DNA from: Setoptus koraiensis
Taxonomy: Eukaryota; Arthropoda
Direction: 5' to 3'
DNA length: 64,000 bases
NCBI GenBank assembly: GCA_048013815.1
Contig: CM106585.1
Coordinates: forward strand, 9,052,001 to 9,116,000
Below are positions 1-12,978 of this stretch, piece by piece (position 1 is the first letter of the stretch; each line of letters opens with the position of its first letter). The translations under genes were made by a program, and so were the position numbers. Below the pieces are notes generated by a model. It did not search any database. It was given only the letters and a program-made list of their open reading frames with translations, and had not been told where the DNA came from.

Positions 1-711
1 CAGCCAACCAGTGAGTCATTGGACACAAAGAAGAATATGAATTGCTCACTTATTTGCTGCTGGCCGCGGATTATTTTATTTTATTTTGTTATTGGCACCA
101 CGACACGGGCGACAACGCCGACGACTGGCGACAATGAGGCCATGAGAAGAACGAGAAGCGATGACAAAAGCCGCTGTGCGACAACGGGCCCAATAGGTAA
201 GTGGGCAGCGGTTTTAATCGTGCGCGTTGTTGTCCATTGTTGATGTTGTTGCTGTCAGAGCGAGTCAATTGTTGTTGCCGGTGGCGCTGATTCAATCATT
301 GGATCAATTTGAACGCCAACAACAACAATAATGGGCCTCTAACTACACGATAATACGCTCGCGAAAGCGGCCCTAAAGTACAAGCCAATAAAGCGCCATC
401 AGAGCCCTTTTCATTTAAGCCATTTATTTTGACACCGATATTTTGATATCGGGCCGGCTCACAAGTTGTCAGTGCCGCCTGGCAGTTGATTATCGCGGGC
501 CGGTACGATCGGCGGTGCCGGCCGGTATCGGTCACATCGGCCGGCGACACAATGGCAGCACCCGTTGGCCAGCAACAGGAGGTTGGCTCAATTAGCGCCG
601 CCGGCCAGACGGGCCCGCGCGCATAATTGATTAACTGATTCGGTGGGCAGTGAGGCGCAAGCGCAACAATTGAGCAACGACAACTGCGCGCTTCCTGTTC
701 GCCCGAGTGGC

Positions 712-849
712 ACAACAACAACCGAACAACGACAACAACCGAGCAACAACCAAACAACCGAACAACAACCGAGCAACCGAACAACAACCAAACAACCGAA
801 CAACAACCGAACAACAACCAAACAACCGAACAACAACCGAACAACAACG
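712..849 (+). repeat. CAACAACCGAACAAC minisatellite
   Basis: Irregular array of AACAACCGAAC and AACAACCAAAC units, which produces spurious Thr/Asn/Gln and, in reverse, Val/Leu/Cys open frames. Confidence 0.9.
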
Positions 850-1433
850 GTCAGAACAAATGAGACGGGATCGCATGCCAGCCGAAATATTGAATTGGAT
901 TTCGAGTGGCTGCTGCAAATGTAAAGTGTAAACTGTCAATTGTGAGCACGTTGTGAGCATGGCGTGAACGCGCTGTGAATAGGCCGTGAACGTCGTCAGT
1001 GTTGTCGGTGTTGTCGGTGTTGCCGGTGTTGTAGGATATGCAAATTGTGCGCGCCACAAACATCAACATAAACATTATCACCCTTTGTAATGATTACAAC
1101 ATTGTGATAAATTCATCATTACACCGATAATAAACGCGCCCGGCGCGCACACTGGCGACGCGCCGGGCGCCCACTTACCTGGCTGGCGCTTGTAGCTGTC
1201 AAAACAGCAACAAATTGAAAGGAGTTATTATTGTTATTATTGTTATTATTGGCGCTCGCACGCTGTTTATATCCCGAATAAGCATATAATGCACCCAACT
1301 GTAGTGTGTACTGTGTTGGCGCTATAGAAAACATGGTGACATGTAGTGACAAGCCGACACAACGACAACAGCGCCCATAAAGCACCGCCGATTGATATTT
1401 ATTGATAGTCATTGGCGCTCGTTGAGGCGCTAT

Positions 1434-1473
1434 GATTTCGCCATTTCGCCATTTCGCCATTTTGCGATTTTGC
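1434..1473 (+). repeat. Short CCATTTCGC tandem repeat
   Basis: About four 8-9 bp units related to GCCATTTC. Confidence 0.8.
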
Positions 1474-1692
1474 GCTTGCAATATTTCGATATTTCCACGT
1501 TTCGACACTTGGATATCGTCGTCGGGCCGCCGCACCAAGCGCCCGACGGCCGCCCGACAAGCGACCACGACAGCCATTGTACGGGTATTAGCGGCATGTT
1601 GAGTGCTCATTTGAATAATAAACAAACACGACGCGCTGTCTGTCCGATTATCCGCCAGTCGCTCTAAAGAGTTTCTGTCGCGCTGCCTGGCG

Positions 1693-1748
1693 CGTCTAAA
1701 TCGCACCGTCTAAATCGCGCCGTCTAAATCGCGCCGTTTAAATCACGG
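1693..1748 (+). repeat. 14-bp tandem repeat, four copies
   Basis: Units of CGTCTAAATCGCGC with single-base variants. Confidence 0.85.
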
Positions 1749-2540
1749 CGATCGGCGGTGTCGCAGCGCCGCCGCCGAGCCGACACAAGTGACAACACAA
1801 TCGCGCTAATTCAATTTATCGCCGCCACACTCGCCCGTACCAGTGCGCATATTCACCCGTGAATAGCCCATGAATCATAAGCCAACGTCGTCGTGTGTCT
1901 CGCGCCACTGGTGACATAATCGCGCGTTGACTGACAGCGCGATTATGTCACTCGCTCGACGTTTATATCTCGTCGGCGATGTTTTTCGGCGACGCTCACT
2001 GATCGGTCGACAGTGAATCGTTGGGCTGATCATCGGCTGACAATTGTCGACGATTGTCGACGATTGTCGCACCGTCGGCTCGCCAAATCGTCGGGATTTA
2101 TGGCGTAAATTTGCGCTGGTAAACTGTCATTTGGCGCCAGGTGAGGCAAGCGCTGGCAGCGCGATATTAGCCGCCAGTCGTGAGTGCCAGCCAGCAGCGA
2201 AATGCTGTCAATTGCGGCCATGTCAATGTCAACCGCGTGTAAACAGCCACTTCCTCGTTGACTATTCACGCTTAAATTAAACACTCACTTATTCACTTCA
2301 ACGGTTCGCCGAATGGAAGCCACTCGAGTGACCGCTCGACTTAATTTAATCTCATTCAATTCTCGCCGCTCTCATTCACTCGCGGCTAATTCCGCCCGCC
2401 GCCGCCGCCGCTAACACAATTCGCAATTACTGGTCGGGGGCCCGGTTGTTGAATCGCTCCAGTTGAACGGTTCGCCACTGAGTGAATCGATTCGCGATTG
2501 AAACGCGTCCGACGGTGATTGTGGCAACGCATCACTGATT

Positions 2541-2650
2541 CGCACTGATTTTGCCTGATTCGCGCTGATTGTGCCCGATTCGCGCTGATTGTGCCCGATT
2601 CGCGCTGATTTTGCCCGAATCGCGCCGATTTTGTCTGATTTGCATTGATT
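2541..2650 (+). repeat. 20-bp tandem repeat, ~5.5 copies
   Basis: Exact 20-base period of CGCGCTGATT-GTGCCCGATT with substitutions. Confidence 0.9.
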
Positions 2651-2892
2651 TCGGGCCAGATTTCGCCGCGCTCTATAGGCTCACTGTGGCCTGGATCTGG
2701 TCGCCAATCTGCGATCGATTTCGCTGCTCAATATCCAGCCGTGAATACCGGGGCCAGTATTCACGCGCGGACGATGAACACTCTAGACCGGACTCCGGTC
2801 ACAGGAGCGCCGTTCTGTGCCCCAAGCAGGCACAGACTGACCAACTGGCTCCGTTTGTTGCAGTGTCTACCTGTTTGCACAGTTTATTGGAC

Positions 2893-2960
2893 ACTGTGCG
2901 CGGATAGACGCTGTGCGCGGATAGACGCTGTGCGCGGATAGACGCTGTGCCTGGATAGAC
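2893..2960 (+). repeat. 17-bp tandem repeat, four copies
   Basis: Unit GCTGTGCGCGGATAGAC; the last copy carries CT for CG. Confidence 0.9.
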
Positions 2961-4344
2961 AAGGTCGCTAATGATGATACATTTTCGCATTGTTGCAACT
3001 CTTTGCAGCCCGCCAACAACCAACAAAAGACGGCCGCCTGACAGCTGATTGCCGATCGGCAAGACGACGAGACGCCCAGACGACGGGAGGGGAGAGGGGA
3101 GAGAGCGCGAGATGGACAGGGAGGGAGGGACGAGATATAATGAGAGCCGCAATAATGATGATGTCTGTCGAGCGCGATCGAAGATATCGGAAAATAATTT
3201 GGCAAATGACGGCAATTTGTTAAGATGAGATGAGCCAACAGATAAGCTCATGATGGCAATAATAATGATACCAACAACAACAACAACATGACAGCGGCAA
3301 CGACGCCGGATATCGTTGCTGTGGCAACCGCGCCAGATATAGGCCGGCCCACGCGGCCGGCCTGCAACTCGAAACAACGAGCCGCGTCAAGTTGTAGCAG
3401 AAATTGATTGGTTTGAATTACAACAATATACGTTACGCAATACGCTGTGCTTGTGGCATCCAACTGGCCGGTCGCTTGCGCAATCGGAGCCGCCGACCGG
3501 CCAGCCATCGTCCGGTCGAGCCGCCGCTGGCCGTTGCGTAACGAAGGCTGCACAATCAGCAGTGGACAGTGGGCAGCAGTGGACAGTGGGCTAGCCGTGA
3601 TTTAAATTGGCCTGCTCGTTTGACGCTTGTTGCGGGCAGTGGCCGCAGCATCTCATCATTCTATCTCCATTGCATCTTTTAACTCCATTGCGTCGCCTGG
3701 CGGCGCTATGCTGAATTGCTGGCGCGCGCATTGCATCGCTGGCCATCAAATCAAATCGTATTACGTCACTTGACGGGCATTACATTATGCAGTGATTAGA
3801 TGCAAAATTACCGAAATGATTGTGTTTGGTTGTGGCAGTCGATTCAATTCACATTGTCAGTGGCACACAACGCAAACGGCGCACAGAAATAGATCGAGTC
3901 GGCACAAGCGATTGCGTAATGGCAGCAGCTTATTTATTATTTGTGTCTGTTATTTACATGCGCTGTTATTTACTGTTGGCTTATTGGCCGTTTGTATGCG
4001 GCCAACAACCGAGATACAAACGAGACCCACGAGATACTAACGAGGCCAACAGACACTAACGACTAACGATGCAACAACCAAGCGATATAGACCAGCGATA
4101 TAGGCGATGGCCGCAAACAGAGATTGCCAATCAAAATATTTGATCGCCAATAAAATTAATAAGTCGTATGGTGGCGCCTAAGTGGCTGGCCCAAACAGCG
4201 CCCTTCACAGGTAAATCTGGCAGCCTGGCACAGGTACGAGTGGCGCACAGGTGAGCCTAAGGGCTGTTGCCGGCAATCGGCCGACAACAAGGTGAGCGCC
4301 GAGTGCCAATTAATTGAGTGATAATAGCTCACAGCGCATGCGGC

Positions 4345-4491
4345 CGCCAACAAACAGCCAACAACCGCCAACAAACAGCCAACAACCGCCAACAACCGCC
4401 AACAACCGCCAACAGCCAACGACCAACAGCAACAGCCAACGACAACCAACAGCAACCAACAACCGACAACAACCAGCAACAACGAGCAACG
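4345..4491 (+). repeat. CCAACAACCG/CCAACAAACAG array
   Basis: Tandem 10-12 bp CAA-rich units that degrade to the right into CAACGACAACC variants. Confidence 0.85.
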
Positions 4492-5313
4492 ATGACGAAT
4501 AAGCAATGAATAATGAATAACAAACAGGCTCGCTAATGAAGTTTGCCACGCAACGCTCATCATTTTCGGTAGCCAGCTTATAGCCAGTTTAGTGTTTGCG
4601 AACAAGTGCTAATTAGCCGACGCTGCGTCACTGTTTGCCCTGCCATTATTAGCCCAGAATTGCGATTTGTTTGACCCCAAATGCAGTCGGGCCGGCCGCG
4701 CCGGCGGTTGTGTCAGAGCATGAGTTGGTCAGTTCGGGCCATTACTGTTGTTGTTATTATTACTGTTGTTGTTATTATCATTGTTATTATTGTTGTTATT
4801 GGGTATAATGGCCGCTCGGGGGTGGGGTATAAAGCGGGTAATAGAGCGGCAGTGGAGCGGGAATAAAGCGGGAGTAAAGCGACCAATAACAAGCAAGTTC
4901 TGAGAGCGTGATTTTGGCACAAGCCGGCAAGTCTGGCAAATCGGTACGACCAAAACAATCAGCTTGCGTCATTTTAGCCGATTGATCTCGTGTGCGCGAT
5001 AAAATTCCTGCGGCCACTCACCTGTTGCTTGCTCTAATGAAGTGGCCAGTGGCTGTTGCGTCGTTCGCAGCGATTGGCAGCGATTCGTTGCGAGATCTCG
5101 AATCTCAGAAGCGCCGAATCTGAAATGCGAAATTTGGTGGCTGGAATCTGCCAAGACGCCGCTTCATGGACACGCCGGCTGCGTGCATCGGCGGCCAATT
5201 TAGCGTGCGATTCCAATTGCAAACATTCGGCCAGCCGTGCGTTTTGGTTTGTTAGCGGGCAGTTAGCGGCCGGCAGTGAGCAGTCACAAAATGGCAGTTA
5301 GTGGCCGAGCTGT

Positions 5314-5386
5314 TTAGTTATTACGTTATTTGGCCGTTTAGTTATTACGTTATTTGGTTATTTAGTTATTTAGTTATTTAGTTACC
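5314..5386 (+). repeat. TTAGTTATT repeat
   Basis: Repeated TTAGTTATT(ACG)TTATTTGG units. Confidence 0.75.
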
Positions 5387-6157
5387 TGTTGGCTCTTTGG
5401 TTATCTTTTATCGGATCTAGATGAGCCTGGATGACGACGATGATGCAATGAGAGACGCGGACGAGCAACTGACCGGCCCACTGTGGCGAGTGAAAACACC
5501 GATAAATACCAATAAATAATATATAAAGTGAATTCACGCTCTGCCAGCTTATAAATATGTAACAACAACAATTAATTTGCAACAACCGCTCGCATTGGCC
5601 GATTGTTGTTGCGTCTGGCCGCTTGTCGGGCCTGTCGCAATGTCGGCATTGTGTGGTGGGCATGTGCAGAGATGCTCTCGACAGATTATAACAATTTATT
5701 GGTCTATATGCGCTGTTGACTTATCAGCTGTTAGCTGGTCACTTTGGCCGGTTACCCTCGCTTGCTGATTTGGCCAGTTCGCTGGCCAGTTCGCTGGATA
5801 GTTAGCTTGGCAACCGGCTGACAGCTGGCTAAAGTGATGGCAGCGACTCTGGCAAGTGTCAGAAGAGTTGGCAACGAGTCGCAACGAGTCGACGTGTGCG
5901 ACGTGCGCACAATCGGACAGGTACACAAACAGAGCTGTCGCCCCGTCCGATTTGAATTCAAATTCGGATTTAAATTCGGATTTGAATCAACATTTAGAAA
6001 TAACAAATAATAATTATTGGTTAATGGAGGCACAATGGCCAGTTTGGGCCGCGCTCGCACTCGCAAGGCTCATGCGCCGGCCACCAAATTGGCACTTTAT
6101 TGTTTTGTAAGAGGCATAATAATTGCGCAATTAAAAATTACGCATACAGCACACACA

Positions 6158-6181
6158 GTGTGTGTGTGTGTGTGTGTGTGT
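6158..6181 (+). repeat. (GT)n microsatellite
   Basis: About twelve GT dinucleotides. Confidence 0.9.
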
Positions 6182-6680
6182 TGTTACCTGTGTTCCATTT
6201 ACCTGTTCACAACAACAGGTAACAGGTAACAACTGGCTGCTGCTGTTGCTGTTGCGCAACAGACAGCGAGCAGCAGGTTGCGTCAGCTGTTTGTGTCAGC
6301 TGTTCGTGTCAGCGGCCAGTAACACACAATGTAATTTAACATTGTGTTAGTTATTTTATTTTATTAAACTTATTATTAACTAACAGCGCACAGGTAACAG
6401 CGCACAGGTAACATTGCCGGCATCTTGCTGTAATATTACGCAACAATAATGTGTGCGTAACAAGTCACTTGTTACAAGTGTGTGTGTGTATCATCAACAT
6501 CAAATGAGTAATGCGCGTTGTGAGTGATATAAACTGAGAGATTTTATAAACTGTGAGAGTCTCAAGTTTTGGCTTGAATTTTATATTCGTATTATAGGCC
6601 GCGTATTGGCGCTGTCCGAAGTGTTTATTGTTGCGCACAGCGCACAATTGCCAGTGCACACGATACAACACGACGCCACA

Positions 6681-6792
6681 AACAACAGCAACAACAGCAA
6701 CAACGATGGCAACAACAACGACAACAACGTCAACAACAACAACAGCAACAGCAACAACAGCAACAACAGCAAACAGCAGCAACAACAGCAAC
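6681..6792 (+). repeat. (CAA/CAG)n microsatellite
   Basis: CAACAACAG-type triplets over ~110 bp, with interruptions. Confidence 0.9.
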
Positions 6793-6984
6793 ATGCACAG
6801 TATACACAGTATACAGAGGAGGATAAATCAAAGCGGGGGAGATTATTTTATTGTTGTTATTATTATTATATTGCATTAATGATGGTCATTGTTTTGTGGC
6901 TCGCTCGCCGGCCGTCATTGGGCCATCGCAACGAGCGCGCACAATTGTGACAAGCTGTGAACGCGGTGGTTGCCGTTGCGGTCG

Positions 6985-7063
6985 TCGTGGTGGTTGTTGC
7001 TGTTGTTGTCGTTGCTGTTGTTGTTGTTGCTGCTGCTGCTGCTGTCGGCGTTGTCGTTGTCGA
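6985..7063 (+). repeat. (TTG/CTG)n microsatellite
   Basis: GTTGTTGCTG triplet run that ends before ACGCAAACAG at 7070. Confidence 0.85.
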
Positions 7064-7217
7064 CGCAAACAGCTTAAGAGCTTACCTCGGCCAGTGGCCA
7101 CCACCATTGGTTACGCAATGGTGGCGACGCTGGCGATGCCGCCAGCATTGCCTGCTGGCAACGTCGGGATGCCGGCCGACGCCGGCACAGGTGAGCGGCC
7201 AGCAAATGCAAATGCGA

Positions 7218-7242
7218 ACAAACAAACAAACAAACAAACAAA
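7218..7242 (+). repeat. (AAAC)n microsatellite
   Basis: About six CAAA tetramers. Confidence 0.9.
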
Positions 7243-7695
7243 CAATCTATTGGTGGCACTTGACAGGCGCGCACATTCGACGGGCTTGACAAAGAAGCTT
7301 CGCGCCGAGTGGGCGGCCACGTTCGCCGACTTGCAACAAGTTGTGGGCGCTCGTCGGCTTGTTGGCGCAATCGGCGATGGCGGCCAATTGCGAATTGCCG
7401 AGCCGACGGGCGCAAAGCGAGTGACAGCGTTTCAAGTTGCAAATAAACGTCAGCGCGCACAGGATTTGCACCTCTTAAATGTGATGATTTGCATTCGCTG
7501 CCACTCAATGCCGGCCCCTGCGAACCCGCCGGCCCGCCAGCCCGCCAGCCCGCAAAGACAATCAAATTTCGGCGAAAATTTGAATATGAGCGCGGCCACC
7601 AATCATCGTGGCGGCAACAACAACCGACAGACGCTCGGGCGGAGATGTGTCAATCATAATTACGTGTGTGGCGCTGTCAGCGACGACGCAATTGC

Positions 7696-7882
7696 AACAG
7701 CATCAACAGCGACATCACCACCAGCAACGACAACAACGCCAACGCCAACAGCAACAACCGCCAACATTGACAACACCAACTACAGCAACCACAACAACAA
7801 CAACAACGACAACGACAACAACAACGACAACAACAACGACAACAGCAACCACAACAGCAACCACAACAACAACGACAACAAC
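7696..7882 (+). repeat. (CAA/CGA/CCA)n tract
   Basis: Long impure triplet tract, the source of spurious Thr, Asn and Val runs in several frames. Confidence 0.85.
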
Positions 7883-8467
7883 AGCTCGCCTTTCCCCCTT
7901 TAACCCGCCTCTCGGGCTTCTCGGGCTTCTCGGAACAGCGCGCTGGCGAGTCAGCTGACAACAGTTGTGAGCCAAGCGACTGACTGAAATATCCACTGAC
8001 ACATGCGCTCGAATATCCGCTGACGTGCCCGCCGACGCTGTGCGTTGGTGCGTCAGTGCGCGGATATGCCGGCAAGATGGCGGCGCCCATTCGTTGCCAT
8101 GATTACAGCCTGACACACAGCTGACAGCTGTCATTGGCGGACACAAGACGACGAGCTTTGACAAGACGAGACGACAGTCAGCTGATTGCAGTGTGTATCG
8201 TTTGACAGTGTGTAGTCATTTGGGCAAATCATTTGAAATGATGCCGTGATTTCGGGGCGCGTGTCACGATGCGCCCACATAATTCAGTCAGTTGAGCCAT
8301 GTACAACCCGACTCGTACCCAATTGTTGGCCGGTGCCCAGTTGGGCCGGCCGTCGCCAACTAGCCACTGACAAGACTGGCCACTGACCGCGGGCCGCCCA
8401 GCACCGGCCAACAACCGGAAGTGCGGCCCGCCAGCTTGATTGGCGTTGAGATTGACATTGATTGGTG

Positions 8468-8486
8468 CGGCCGGCCGGCCGGCCGG
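8468..8486. repeat. (GGCC)n run
   Basis: Five consecutive GGCC units, self-complementary. Confidence 0.85.
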
Positions 8487-9706
8487 TCAGCCAATGATGA
8501 TACATAATGACGATACATAATAAATAAAACATAATAACGTGCAATAAGTGCGGCCACTATTGGCACAGCTAAATTGTTTTGCTTCGTGTGCGCGTTTCAT
8601 CTGCGCACACTTGGCGTCTTGTCGGTGCCTTATCCGTCTGCGGCCCACGCCGTGCTGTGCGCAGGTCGCCTGGCCAGCCGAACGGAACAGAACGCATGCG
8701 AACGCGCAGGAAGTGCGCAACTGTGCCCGTGCTGTCACATAATTACAATGTCATATGTAGATATCCGTGCATTGTAATTGACTGACCGGCGGCCTCAGTC
8801 GACTGTCCGGTTGACCAGTGAGCAAATGCGTCGGATGCACAGAACAGAAAAGAATCGGCTTTGTTTCTGACTGGTTTGTCGTTTGGGTTGAGATGAGCGC
8901 ACGTTGGCGCTGAGTTGACAGCAAGCGGCTGACAAAGTTGCGAGTTTGGCGTTTAATTTGGGGGATCTCATTAAACGCTAAACGTCGTCGAAGCCAGCGA
9001 TCGGTGCAGCGAACGGCGCAGCGAAATGGCGAAATGAAGTCGAAAGAACGCATAACGGACAACGAAGGCGACACAGCAAAAGGCACCGAAAGGAATGTTG
9101 CCATTGTGGCGCGAATCGGCCGTGGTAGTTCAATTAAGTGACATGCAGCGACACATTGAAAGGAACGGAGCGCCAGACGAGAAATGACTTTATTATTTTC
9201 TGGCCACCACTTAATGAGCCGACCACGACGGCGCCATTGATCGGTGTCGCGTTGATCAGTGGCCATCCAAACGGCAGCCAGTGGGCGCTGATTGGGCCCC
9301 GATTGTGCCAACGGCGCTCGTTCGGGCCAAACAGAAGTGGAGCCCGACAGGTAAGCGCATGTGTGATTGATGCTGGCACTTTATGCAAATTAGCGCACCA
9401 GCTCCCGTCCGACATTCACAAGCGAGCCTCGTCGGGCTGACACTGTCCGAGTTGGCCCATTGTTATTTTTGTGTATCATCATTAGCCGATGTATTGATTT
9501 GGTGTTTTGATTGTGTTTTTGGTCGGCGTTGGCACCGTTCACGCTGTGCGCGGCACAATTTCGGCCCAAACCAACAAACCAACCGGTTGGCTGTGCGAGG
9601 GTGACTGCGCGCCCCATTTGCACAGTTTGCGCAAAAATGCCCAAAGTTGGCCCGTGAATCTGGTCGCGAATTGCGAATGAATGCGCCCGAAAACTGTCAG
9701 AAATAC

Positions 9707-9761
<55 letters not shown>
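9707..9761 (+). repeat. (TTG)18 microsatellite
   Basis: Pure TTG triplets, about 18 units. Confidence 0.95.
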
Positions 9762-9872
9762 GATGCGAAAGGCTGAAAGTGCCAAACCGAACGGACGGTT
9801 TGTTTGGCCAGCAGCCAGTCGAGCAGTGAGTACATCACACAATTGACTAATGGGCGTCGCTCACCCGCTCTC

Positions 9873-10020
9873 ACCTGGTGAATAGTTAACTGGTGAACAG
9901 GCCCACTGGTGAATAGTTAACTAGTGAATAGGTAACTGGTGAATAGTTATTTAGTGAATAGGTAACTAGTGAATAGTTATTTAGTGAATAGGTGACCGGT
10001 GAGCTTTTGCAACCGGTGAG
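9873..10020 (+). repeat. ~16-bp GTGAATAGTTAACTG array
   Basis: About nine variants of (G)GTGAATAGNTANCTA, alternating TTAACT, GTAACT and TTATTTA. Confidence 0.85.
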
Positions 10021-10314
10021 CAGGCTGGCAAAAGCAAAGTGAAAACTGGTAAAGTGAACGTGCTAATATGGTTCTAATGTGCACAACACCACATTAGAGC
10101 ATACCAAACGGATACTCGCCGGCCCGTCGGCCCCATGTTGTTCGCCCGTTCTGCCTGGGCGCCCTCTCCTGGTCGTGCCAGCGCCAACTGCCAACCAGAG
10201 AGAAGTCACTTAATTTATATTTATTATTATCTGCTCCACTTTACACTGCAAACAACAACAACAATGGCACGCTGGTATCATCATCAATCTCGTGCGTTTT
10301 GTTTGCTCGTGTAC

Positions 10315-10450
10315 TTGTCGTTGTCGTTGTTGCTGTCGCTGTTGTTGTTGCTGTTGCTGTTGCTGTCGTTGTTGCTGTCGTTGTTGCTGTCGTTGTCGCT
10401 GTCGCTGTCGTTGTTGTTGCTGTCGCTGGTGCTGCTGTTGTGGCGCTTGT
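10315..10450 (+). repeat. TTGCTGTCG repeat
   Basis: Impure 6-9 bp TTGCTG and TTGTCG units. Confidence 0.85.
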
Positions 10451-11208
10451 TGTCGGTGCGAGCCTCCGACTGACAACTGGCCAATTGTGCAAAAGTGGGT
10501 TCCATTATTGGGAGCTGTTATTATTCTTATCCACTCGAGTCGCTCAATTGAGTTGACTCTGGCCGTCGACTTTTGACAGCGGCAACAAGTATGCTGCTCA
10601 TTGTTCAATTGTCAGACCATTGATCGCATATTATCACCAGATCTTTATTGCCACTGCAACCACACCAACTACAACTACTGCCTGACTCTATTATCGTGGC
10701 TGCCGTCTCTATTATCTCTTATCTGTTGTTATTATTATTGTTATTGACAACAGCATCTTTTGTGTGTGTTTTCGCCCATTTACACCAACAATAAATAACG
10801 ACAACAATAATACACAACAGCTCCAAACAATTCGCCCCTGATCCACCAATTCGCCTCTGATCCACCAATTCGCCGGCCCGCCGGCCAGTGCCCACCACCA
10901 TACCCTATTAGTACCTCCGTATTGATGTTAGCAGCATATCGTCGTATGTTAATGCATGTAGCATATCGTCGTGTGAATAGTCGGTATGCCGGTACAGTAT
11001 GACGACAACCAGCGGCCCGATCATTAGCCGTACCGAGGCCGTACCGTGCCAGATTGGGCGCCAGCTTGCTGCGGGGCGCCACCTGGTGCCCAGTTCGGCG
11101 CCAGCAAACACAACCAGTCGATGGCGATGTAACTTGCGAGCAAGTTGATAAGTTGATAGCACGAAATAATACATAAATGATAGAAATGATGGGCTGTGTC
11201 ACCTGTCG

Positions 11209-11226
11209 AGCTGGTCGACAGGTGAG
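11209..11226. repeat. Inverted donor-like pair
   Basis: TCACCTGTCGA and TCGACAGGTGA, separated by GCTGG, form an 11-bp inverted repeat that places two CAGGTGA motifs back to back. The left arm begins a few bases before the listed start. Confidence 0.7.
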
Positions 11227-11776
11227 TGCGGGCAATAGCAACGGCAAATTTATGACAATTGCCCATTGACATTGTGCGCTGTGTAGCGGCCAGTCATGCA
11301 AATACAATTTGCACCCCCATTCAATCGCATGCTCATCAGCAATCAAATGGGTGTGATGAGCCACTAACATTATCGCTGTCGCTGTGAATATACCTGTGCG
11401 AATATGATATGACAGGTATTTTCATGAAATATTAATAACAACAAACACAATAAAAGTAATAGCAATAACAAGTTGCATGAATAGCATTAATGCGAATTGT
11501 TTTCGCTGCTCAATTTCAATTATTTCCTACGCATCGCGCTTATCTCTCATCTCTCTCTTGTCGATTAAATGATTAAAATGATAACTAATGACCGGCCGCA
11601 TGATGATATAGGTCACACAAGCGCAGCCATTACATATAGCTCTCATATATGTTATTTGCAATAACAGCAACAAGTGCCAGTTAGAGGCAAGTGCGTGATT
11701 TAGCGCCGTCATTATCACAGCTCGATGGCTGCCCATGTCGGTTAGCGTCCATTATTATGTAATGTGCAATATAGAG

Positions 11777-11917
11777 CTTGTTGTTGCGTGGTTGTTGTTT
11801 GGTCGTTGTTCGGTTGTTGCTCGGTTGTTGTTTAGTTGTTGCGTGGTTGTTGCGTGGTTGTTGTTTGGTTGTTGTTTGGTTGTTGTCTGGTTGTTGTTTG
11901 GTTGTTGTTTTGCTGTT
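11777..11917 (+). repeat. GTTGTTTGGTT array
   Basis: 10-12 bp units of GGTTGTTGTTT with GTTGCGT variants. Confidence 0.85.
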
Positions 11918-11990
11918 AGTTGGTGCTGGCCGGTCGCTGGTTGGTATTGGCTGCGAGCCGAGCCGACGGTGCGCTTGCGGTAAAGCCCAT

Positions 11991-12160
11991 GCTGGTGCAG
12001 CCAGTGGTGCCAGTGGTGCAGTGGTGCAGTGAGTGGTGCGAAAGGTGCCATTGGTGCCAATGGTGCAGCGAGTGGTGTAAAAGGTGCAAGAGGTGCGAGA
12101 GGTGCGAGAGGTGCGAGAGGTGCGAGAGGTGCAAGAGGTGCGAGCGGCGCTGGCGGTGCA
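11991..12160 (+). repeat. GGTGC(A/G)(A/G)GA 9-bp array
   Basis: GTGGTGCA units pass into a clean 9-bp GAGGTGCGA array at about 12091-12140. Confidence 0.85.
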
Positions 12161-12435
12161 AGTGCATGAAAACAGTCGCAACAGGGCTAATCATCACACT
12201 TAAATGTTTGTTAATTAGATGCACGATTCAACGATTATTAGGACCACTTATTTGCTGCACCACTCATTCAGTGACTGCCGCTCACCATTACGTAATATAC
12301 GTTTGATTGCGTGTTAGTGGCCACCATCGCTGTTGCTGTTGCTGGCTGCATGATTACTCTTGATTATACAGCATGCTCACCACTATTATATAATATATAT
12401 TGCCGTTGAGCAGCGACGCCAGATAGATAATGCGA

Positions 12436-12459
12436 CTCACTCATGAGCTCATGAGTGAG
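12436..12459. repeat. Perfect 24-bp palindrome
   Basis: CTCACTCATGAG followed directly by its own complement CTCATGAGTGAG. It contains two TCATGA cores and sits in a run of GAGCTC and CACTTGTGAG half-sites. Confidence 0.9.
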
Positions 12460-12904
12460 CTCACTTGTGAGGCGAGAACAGGTATTTCTGGCCAGCCAAC
12501 CTGCACACCTGAGCTAGCCGACTGGCCCTACGTTGGGCTGGCCATTGGAGCCGAGCTGGTCGAGCTGGCCGAACGCACGGCTCGGCCATTGGAGCTGGTT
12601 GCGCAATCAGCGCCGACTTTGCACCAGCTATCAGCATGTTATTTATGAGCAACAACAAGTGCAAAACACAGGTGACTGTATTCTCACCTCTTCTCCGGCG
12701 CAATAATGACGCAATATTGCAGTCTGTGGCATATTCATTATAACTATTACTATTACTATCACCGCTGTTACTATTACAATTACCATTACTATTACTGGCG
12801 AGCCACTTGTTGATTCTCGCACCGCATTAGCGCTCATATATATGCGCACATGAGCTGGCTATACGCCGGCCACATAAAAATATGTATCGCCGGCCGGGGC
12901 CAGT

Positions 12905-12978
12905 CATATGGTCATGCGGTCGTATGGTCGTATGGTCGTATGGTCGTATGGTCGTATGGTCGCATGGTTGTATGGTCG
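12905..12978 (+). repeat. 8-bp CGTATGGT array
   Basis: About nine copies of CGTATGGT with a few substitutions. Confidence 0.9.

Larger units (their letters stand above)
1..3790. other. No gene seen; GC-rich repeat-laden stretch
   Basis: Open frames here are readings of (CAA)n/(TTG)n and GC-rich sequence without protein-like composition. The stretch holds minisatellites at 712-849, 1434-1473, 1693-1748, 2541-2650 and 2893-2960, and a CTTACCTG donor-like site at 1174. No tRNA or transposon feature is visible. Confidence 0.6.
3791..10134. other. No gene seen; simple-repeat-rich stretch
   Basis: The stretch holds CAA/TTG microsatellites (4345-4491, 6681-6792, 6985-7063, 7696-7882, 9707-9761), a (GT)n run, a (GGCC)n run and an ~16-bp array at 9873-10020. 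Donor-like CAGGTRAG sites lie at 4248, 7188 and 9348, with complements at 5017 and 9870. The longest frame (6851-7903) starts at TTG and is low-complexity. Confidence 0.6.

Noticed and set aside
631-1059. Val/Leu/Cys-rich and Thr/Asn/Gln-rich frames over the CAACAACCGAAC array
   Set aside because: They are the six readings of one minisatellite and have no independent coding signal.
6851-7903. Longest open frame (350 codons) in the gene-free part
   Set aside because: It begins at TTG, not ATG, and runs through (TTG)n, (AAAC)n and (CAA)n tracts; the in-between part resembles no protein I know.
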